Assembly (NCBI GenBank): GCA_030141605.1
Contig: JAQGDQ010000450.1
Location: forward strand, 62,001-126,000
Direction: 5' to 3'
Length of the DNA stretch: 64,000 nt
From: Tubiluchus corallicola
Lineage: Eukaryota > Priapulida > Priapulimorpha > Priapulimorphida > Tubiluchidae
Both the position numbers and the translations under genes were made by a program. The notes below the pieces were generated by a model, which searched no databases, was not told the DNA's origin, and worked only from the letters and a program-made list of their open reading frames with translations. Below are positions 12,801 through 21,800 of the stretch, piece after piece (the first letter of the stretch is position 1; each line of letters starts with the position of its first letter).

Positions 12801-15800
12801 CGGGGAACTAGCAATCGCTATGGGCCTATAATCGTTCCAGGCAGTCAAACTTAATTTTCTCTCTCTCGCTATTGTATTGATAACACCGCGCATAATTTAG
12901 AAGGCAGATGGCCAAGCATAGTAGTAAAATATGATGCAAGTAAATTAAGTAAAACACCGGGTGAATACATAAAAGCTTCCATGTTAATGTCATTTAGTGC
13001 ATTGTGCTGACACGTTCATAATTTTACACTACTCTTTGACATGCGGCTTTGAAATAAAAATGTGAATCGAAATGATTTGAATTATTGAACAAGTGCGAAT
13101 TTTTTCGAGTATGGTCACATTTTATTGATAACTTTGACGCAAATCTTTGTGTATTATTTTTCCTGATTGTCAGATTAGTGCAAAACCTGGCTTTATTTTT
13201 CAGTGGATTGCGTTGGACAGTACCATATCACACGATGCAACCGTGACACTGATTTCTTATGATGTTCCACCTCCGCCACAATCTAGATTTATCACACTTA
13301 GAATTGAAAGAACGTGGATTGCTCTTTATGTGAATGATCGGCTAAAAAGGTAAATATTACGTTTCCTACCAAAAGGTAATTACAATCTGTACAAAACAAC
13401 CTTGTAGCAATTTAAAAAAGAGATTGTTAACAATCGTGTAAAGAGAAATCGTTATTGTGTATGTGGTTGGGAAGCTCAAGATGCTAAACACTATTTCTTA
13501 GAATGTAATAGATATGAACCTATTAGGCATATCATTTTAAATTCAATACCCGAAGGTCACCTTCTTTCTGTAGATTTCCTATTAAATGGGAGTGACAGCT
13601 TTGCTGAAGATGAAAATATTTAGTGTAGGCTCATATGTCATGAAATAAAAATTCGTGTATTTTTTTTGGTAAAAGCAAAAACTCACTTGATTTTAAAAGA
13701 ATATGTCATAACCTTTAAAAAAATTAGGGTGCCATTTTTTCTTCGCATTCTAAGGGTTCGAAATCCAAGATGGCGTCCGGTTAGCAATAATGTAATATCT
13801 TCGTTAATACGCAAGATATAATTACAAACAAAGTATACAAATATAGGTTTTCTGACACGAGGAAACCACTGGAATTATCAAATTCATGCTAAAGTTATTA
13901 CTTGCATGCCGAGTTTTAAGATGGCGACCAAAATAGCAGCCATTTACAGTAAAAGACACGTTGCTCATACTACATGCTGTAAGTGTTCCCCATGAAGCGG
14001 AGCTTGTGGTCAGTTCTCCAGACACAGATGTTTTGTTGCTACTTGTCCACGTGTTTCCACACTTGCCACTTTCTACAGTCTTCGTCACTGGACAGGGCAG
14101 GATGAAGAGGAACATTTCTGTCTGTAACATATACAACAACTTGGGACAAAAGCACGCTTCCGCACTGTTGGGTTTTCATGCTCTGACAGGCTCCGACACG
14201 TCTGGTAGATTCGCTGGCAGAACCAAAGACTGGTGTTTCAAGACGTTCATGTCCTGTGACATTGAGATCTTGGATGCACTAGCAATGCTAGGAAATGAGA
14301 ACGATCTGCCCTCTGATGCATGCTCGCAACTGGAACGCTTTGTTTGTATGCTGTATCGATCAAAAATCTACACAAAAGTAAATGAGCTTCGCTGGTTTCT
14401 CTACTCAAATCGTGCAGCCGAAGGAGAAAACCTTCCACCAACTTCTGGTGCACTGGACTTACATATTCGTCGCGCACATTACATAGCCATGATTTGGAGG
14501 AAAGCTAATGAAAACCATCCAAGCATGCCAACACCTACTGCATTCGGTTGGACATTTGATGCAGGCTCAAGTCACTTCTGTCCTGTTCGATGTTTGAATC
14601 CGCCAGCTCCTGAGGCAATACTGCACCTGATAAAGTGCAAATGCAAACGTGGATGTGAAGGAAAGTGTAGTTGTCGCAAAAACAATATCCCATGTACAGA
14701 AGTTTGTGGATGTTGGGTTTTCACTTGCAGCAACAAAATAAGTCAACTAACGATAAATGAGGAGTGTGAAGACGATTGACGTATGTTGTTAAAGCTACAC
14801 CTATCCACCGTGTGACTTTTTCATTTGGTCGTTCATAAAATAATTGTATTCCATGTGGTCAATACATCGCTTTAATATGTTTGCACATTTTATTTCCAAT
14901 ACTGTATGGATTACGGTGTCGAAATGAGTAGATTTTACTGTAAATGGCTGCTATTTTGGTCGCCATCTTAAAACTTGGCATGCAAGTAATAACTTTAGCA
15001 TCAATTTGATAATTCCAGTGGTTTCCTCGTGTCAGAAAACCTATATTTGTATACTTTGTTTGTAATTATATCTTGCGTATTAACGAAGATATTACATTAT
15101 TGCTAACCGGACGCCATCTTCGATTTCGAACCCTTAGAATGCGAAGAAAAAATGGCACCCTAATTTTTTTAAAGGTTATGACATATTCTTTTAAAATCAA
15201 GTGAGTTTTTGCTTTTACCAAAAAAAAATACACGAAATTACAAATGATCCTACACTAATTGTTCTGATATGAAACGTACTTGAATTTATTGAACGAAAGC
15301 GGGGGTTTAGTGATGACTGAAACTTTTAATATTGTATAAATTTACCACAACTATTTGTACTAACTCGTTTGGTAAGTAGATGTATAATTCAATTTACGTA
15401 GTTTGCTAAAGATGTGCAAAAAGCCTTTATAAGAAATACTTGTTTAAGCCAGGTTTTCAGGCTTGCCTTTTTCTTTCCGTTTGCTAGAACTAACGTGGCT
15501 TCTTACTCATTTTATTGAAACTTGCTGATATAGGAACTCTCGGACGTAAAGGGTCTTTGCGAAATGTCTTAACTACAAGTGCTTCTTCCTGTTCTTTTGT
15601 TGGTACTGGAACACAGGTTACATTTACTTGCTATATCCATATCGCTCAAATATTTTTCACGACTTGTTTCTATCATGGTGTATTTTCTTACAGAACGACG
15701 ACATCTAATCTGGACGATGCATTCAGGTATGGGCTCTGGCGCCATTTGTGTGTGTCTTGGCGGTCGGAAAATCAGCAGGGCAGTGGTCAAGAATTCAATG

Positions 15801-18800
15801 TTTACATTGACGGAGTAAAAGTGCATGGTAAGTAAGGCGTTACGGCAACTGCCTTTCGTTTGTGACCTCTTTTTACTACCTTGGGTGTCACGCCACACTT
15901 TTCAGCCTACTGCAGGGAAATAATGAAAAAATTTAATGATTTTTTATTTTTATTATTTTTTTTTGCTGTTTGAATGTGAATGGTGAATTGGTAATACGAG
16001 GTTTTTGTGATAATGAAGTAAAAAAATGTTGATAAATCTGTCAATCAACTAATTGTTATAATACCCTGATTTTTTGTACTCTGATTCTACTTATGTTGTT
16101 TACTAATCCATATAATTTATTTAAATCTTGTGCAGATAAACTAATTTAAGATTTCATTTGTACAAAATGTAACATTTACCGTTTTGCGAACTAAATAAGG
16201 TACACATATATAAAATTACATATAACTAGCCAAACCCGCAAAAAGAATATTGCTCATAAACTCACAACAACTCTCACCACCTACCATCCCGCTCACACCA
16301 CGCCACACCTCCCACATCATACCACAAAAGAACACCACCCACACATAACACCCCCACATTATCCACACCACATCACCCACACCACATCATCAATACCACA
16401 CCACCCAGACCACACTCCAACACACCCTACCACTCCACCACGCCATCCGTGGCACAACACCCACAGCACACTCACCACAACACACTACCTCCCAAAACAC
16501 CACCCTGCCGCACCACCCACACCATACTGCAACACAACACAACACCACACCAACCACACCATACCATAACACCACACCACACCACTCACAGCACACCACA
16601 CCACACCACCCACAGCACAGCACACCACAACACACCACACAACTCCACCAACACACCCTACCACCCCACCACACCATCCGTGGCACACCACCACACCATC
16701 CACAACACACTCAACACACCCACCAAATAACATGACGATGATCATGATAACGACGATGACGACGACACCTACAACACCAATATCAACAGCATAGCATCAT
16801 AGTAAAACCATGCTAAACAATTTTGTACAAAGTTTTAACTGTGTGCTACAGTAAATGCTCTTAAACCTGTCTACCAATGATCAATAATGTGCTGACATTC
16901 AACATAGTCTTGCTTGCTAATAAGCTAACAGATATAACTTGCACGTACAGTCTATAACACATTAGAACGACGGTTGAGAACAATGCCTGGAACAGCCGCG
17001 AAATCTTTCAAACTCAAAGCCAAGGGATGTTCCAAATAGTGTGCAGCACAAGGGGGGTTGAAAAAGAACTTCGAAATACACCTCTGCCGTTTCGTCCAGT
17101 ATCCATCTCTCTTAAAGGAACTACCAGCACTTTGTAGACCGTTTCGTCCTCTTTCTGTGAGTGTTTTTTTATTCGCCTCCCTTTTCGCTCGGTGGGCCCG
17201 ATTCGAAAACTAAACCCCCAGTGGCAAATCTGTGGGTCTGGACCTTTTGTTTGATGTATAGATTGCCGAAAATGGTACCATCGTTAGAGCTGTAGCCTCG
17301 TCGGTTATGTATCCATATGTAATTGTTGTTGGCATCCTTCTGTCTCGGAAGACAATGGAATATGCGCCAAGAGAGTCCGATCCTTGAACGTCTCCAGGGC
17401 GCACGCCTGGGCAAGGTGTATGGAGATCCTGAGTTGCCCAGACTGCAGGAACCCCCTCTCTTCCTCCCTGGTGTAGTCCAAAGGAAAGCGGAGCGATACG
17501 TTTGGCACCAGGTTGGCTGCAGGAGCTGCCGGAGTCAGTGAGCATGCTGCACTGGTCCGCCTCCGGGGCTCCACTCCTGATTTGAAAAGTTTACTCCTCT
17601 ATACATGGCCGTTGGGTGCTTGACCTCCTCCGCCCTCTAGCCATTGGCTGCTTGTGCAGCTCCTCCGCTTAGTGTCGAGATACAGTGTTGGCATCCCGCA
17701 AACCTACAGCACCTGGTATTCCTAGGCGGTCACCCATCCAAGCACTAACCAGGCTCTACGTTGCTTAACTTCGGTGATCAGACGAGAACCGGTGTTTTCA
17801 ACGTGATTTTGCCGTAGTTATCCATTTATATATATATATACCACCAAAATTAATATATACGATATTTGTGTTTTCCAAAGTTTGGATTACTTGTCAAAGG
17901 AACGATTTGACCTAAATGCGTTCTTCGCGTGAGGCTGTGTGCGTGCGTGTGTGCGCGCGCGCGTGTGTGTGTGCGGGCATGCGTGCATGTGCTGTCACCA
18001 CCATAAAAAATCTACGAGCTCCCCAACATATAATGTAAAAACATTGATGTTGTACTTTGACAATAATTTCAGAGGAGCATCCTACCGGTAGTCGCAAGAA
18101 AAGGAGTGATGACGTTTACTATTCAGTGCCAGGTGGTGGAAGTCTGCTATTTGGTCAAGACGAAGTTAATATGAATGACTCACAAGTCAGTTTCGTGGGT
18201 AATGTAACGGACCTCAGAATGTGGTCAACATTGTTGACCGACGCACAAATTCGTAAGTTTAATTACGTTTCTGAAAGCCTCCGTATGTCAAGTGCCATAT
18301 TTTGTTACCTTGGTTAGAGACGTCGTGGTGGCGATGGCGGCGGTGATGGTGGTAGTGGTAGTGGCAGTAGCAGTAGTAGTCATTTGTCATGCTAACAGAT
18401 GTGCGACGAGCTGTGGTTTGTGAGCTGCTCCACATATTTTGCCAAAAACAGATACGACAGCAGCGTAACACTGACATTTTTTTTAAATCAACTGATTATT
18501 GGTATTGGTTTCTTCACACCGTAGACGAAATCACAGTTGTCGATAAAATAAACGGCATAGATAACATTTCCGAAACAGATCTAGCAATCTTGTTCAGTTT
18601 TGTGCCACGACAATTGAAATTTTATGGATGTATGTATGTAGTTTATTGACTAAGACAAGTTACATGTATACACGAGGAACGAGGTAAATGCCACAATTGA
18701 TACATTAGTGATTTTAGTCCAAATGCCACTTTACGTACGTACATTTCCTACTCAAGGTTATAGCATTAAAAACAGTGTTATGCATACAAGGACATCAGCA

Positions 18801-21800
18801 TAAAAGTTGCAAAATTTCACAACATATTATATAACAATTAGGGTGTTCAAAGAAGTGAGTTAAATCAGCAAAGTTTACATTGTCGTAGCTGTTTCTAATT
18901 TTAGATGTTAGGGGGCATTATCTGTACAACGTGTTTCTCAGTTTGAATGTCCCCGCAAGGACATAACCTATTTTCCCTTAGCTGTCTCGCCCATCTACCC
19001 GTTTCTATCCGCAGCCTATGTGACCGAAGACGCATGCTTGTGAAGCTTATCCGATGATGCTCAAATATTGTCGATTCAAAACGAGGAGTTTTGAGACCGG
19101 GGTTCAATTCCAAGTAAGTTACACAACGTGTAGAATTAACCAGATTCCTTATGCGCTGTTCCAATAAAACTCTCTGCTGAGGTATATAGTCTGGCCGGTA
19201 ATTTGCCTGAAGCTGGTCAAGACATCTAAGAAGTTTGCTGCCTGCATTCCTTGCTATGGCGACAGTTTTCATTAAAAGTTCATGGCGAAAAGTATTTCTC
19301 TGAAGTTTTGTCCATGTTTTCTGCTGCCCAGACCGTAGCCAAACTAAAGGGGATGGGTATCCAGATGCAATTAAAGCAAGGTCGTTACAGTAGTCTGTCT
19401 GACGCCCAATAAAGCCTTGATTAACCCCATATACGTAGAGCAAGGCATATAAGTCCTATTATCAGTATTCCAACTCTGGGAGCTGTAGAATATTGCCGTC
19501 AGCAACACACAATCTAGGACTCTTTTCTTCACATAGTAGAGAAAATCTTCGTTTTCCTTCAAAAAAGCATAAAACTTCAAAATATATGCTTTCTTCTGTT
19601 GCATATGATGCTTGACTATTGAATCAGTCTTCCCGTCATCTGTAATAGTAGCTCCTAAATAAACATACGTAGACGTGCGCTTAATTTGCAAATCTGTCAT
19701 TGTCATAGGCTGGACATCGGCTACATCACCGTTTACCACCATAAACTGAGTCTTAGTATGATTCATCGACATCTCATAGTTGTCACAAAATGATTGTAAG
19801 CGCTCCAAATTAATGTTACATTGTTCAGGGTTTGATGCCAATATAGCCGTGTCATCCATCATCAGGAATACACGTGAATCCCCTAACTATTCATTCGTAT
19901 CAGTGGCCTTCAATGATGTTATAAGTGGATTGGCATAGATGCAGAACAGGACGCATGAGCTCGGAGAGCCTTGCTTTACGCCTCCATTATAGGTAATTAC
20001 ATTTGTTCCTAGCAAGCTTTTTGTTGAATCATACATTGCAGCGATTGCACGTAACATACGGCCTCCACATCCGTGCGACACTAAACAATTCAGTAATTTC
20101 TTTCTGTTTACACGGTCGTACGCCTTTTCAAAGTCAACGAAGACTATGTAAAGCTTCTTTTTCATCCGGATTGCAGAGTCGGTCATTAACCTGACTGTGA
20201 AGATGTGCTCTTCACAGCCTCTTCTCGGTTGTGCCCCTGATTGTTCATTTTCAATGTTTGCCCATAACTTGATACGTTCTGCCAGTATACCGTCATATAT
20301 TTTACAAAGGCTATGAATGATACTTATACCTCGGTAGTTATTACATTTCCTTTCTTAAAAATAACAACCAGTTTAGCTATCGCCCATGTAATCGGGAACT
20401 CATTTTCGATAAAGGCCTTATTGAAGAGATAAACCAGTAAAATTAGCCAGTCATTTCATAAAAAATGCATCCACACCGCCTGGGCACAGTCTAGTCCGAC
20501 ACCTTTACCTGGGTCCTGTTCCCGGATTTGTTCCGCAATTTCTTCCATTGACATTGGGTCGTCAAGAACAGGAACATACAAAAAGTCTCTGTCGCCAAGT
20601 AGATCTTATAAGCTGCTCCCGTCATGCCTATTGGTATTTAGAAGCATTTCAAAATGTGTCGCAAACTCACGGTCACTTGGCCGCTTTTCATCCACTCTTT
20701 CCATTACAGCTCCTTTCCAGTTAATTGCGCGCCAAATCCCTCTCTCGTCCTTTATATTCTTTAAGTAGTCCCACCGGTTGTAGCTCCGACGTGGAGCAGT
20801 TGAGAAGCGAGGTTTTAAACAATTTAAAGTAGTAGTATACAATAATTCTGTTACCGTGATACTTAAATTGTCAATACTCTGTCGTTCATCATAACGTGGA
20901 ACTGGCAGTTTCGCCATTGTGATAATCCGTTTGGCCTAAAATGCTGTAAATGTCAGGATGGCAAGATTATCACTACAACACTGGTGCTAACACACCATAA
21001 ATACTTAAAGAAACAGCAAGCTTTATTTGATCTAAGGCTGTGGGTCCCTGGCGAGCTTCCTTAACGTGAGAATCTAACATTATCAGAACAGATAGACAAA
21101 CGACCAATTAGCTATAAACTCAATATTATTTAACATAGGAAAAACACATTTGAGAAATAATAAACAAATATATATTACAAATTATAGTTTGGCTACTGTC
21201 TTTAATTTTACCCGGGGTTTTTGAATGTATCACAAAACACCATAAACTGTACTTATCGCAAGTCTCTGTGCACACGTTGGCTAGCTAGCTTAACCTCGTC
21301 ACTGTCGCTGTCGACGGCGGCGCGTACTGGAACACTCTGACGGCAGGCTTCCCAAACGGTAACTTCAGGGTCAGACAATTAGGTGACAGCAGGCGTGGCA
21401 TTAACTCCATCAACTGAGGAATGCGCTGTATCAAGTCCGGCGTATCTGAAGACACTGACAGGAAGACCGACCACAGGCTGGTTCTCTGAGAACTACCAAT
21501 AGTCCATTTCACGACTTGGTCTCCTCCACCATAAACGACAAAGTCTCTAGGGGCTTCCTAAATAACGGACAGCCCAGGATCGCAAAGACTGAGTATAGCC
21601 AGTGTAAAAGTACTCTGTTTCTGTTGAGGAAATTCCATTAATAAATGCAATATTGTCCTTTAAACTAAGAACTGATAAAACTCAAGTAGAGCAACCATAT
21701 TGCAAAGCCACACTTTCCACACCTTGCTCTGTGGCCTCGTTTTTCCAGGTAAAACCTGTTTGCTCTATGCTGAATGGCTGCATAACAAGTAAAGGTTGGT

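Noticed and set aside
13822-14477. Minus-strand frames across the DNA transposon
   Set aside because: Antisense to the transposon protein or translation of the inverted repeat.
13621-15257. CACTA (En/Spm) transposon, because the sequence CACTA and a 3-bp duplication are present
   Set aside because: The ends read tagtg...cacta, the reverse of the CACTA...TAGTG arrangement, and the encoded protein does not resemble that transposase.
16390-16745. Cys/Trp/Val-rich and His/Thr/Pro-rich open frames on opposite strands
   Set aside because: Low-complexity translation of the A/C-only tract.
17702-17818. Functional ribosomal 5S gene
   Set aside because: No terminator follows, and the unit has retroposon-type flanks and a body shared with a dispersed copy. 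Kept as a SINE head.
21285-21512. 75-codon minus-strand frame in a GC-richer block
   Set aside because: No motif recognised. Reported only as part of the unexplained insert, not as a gene.
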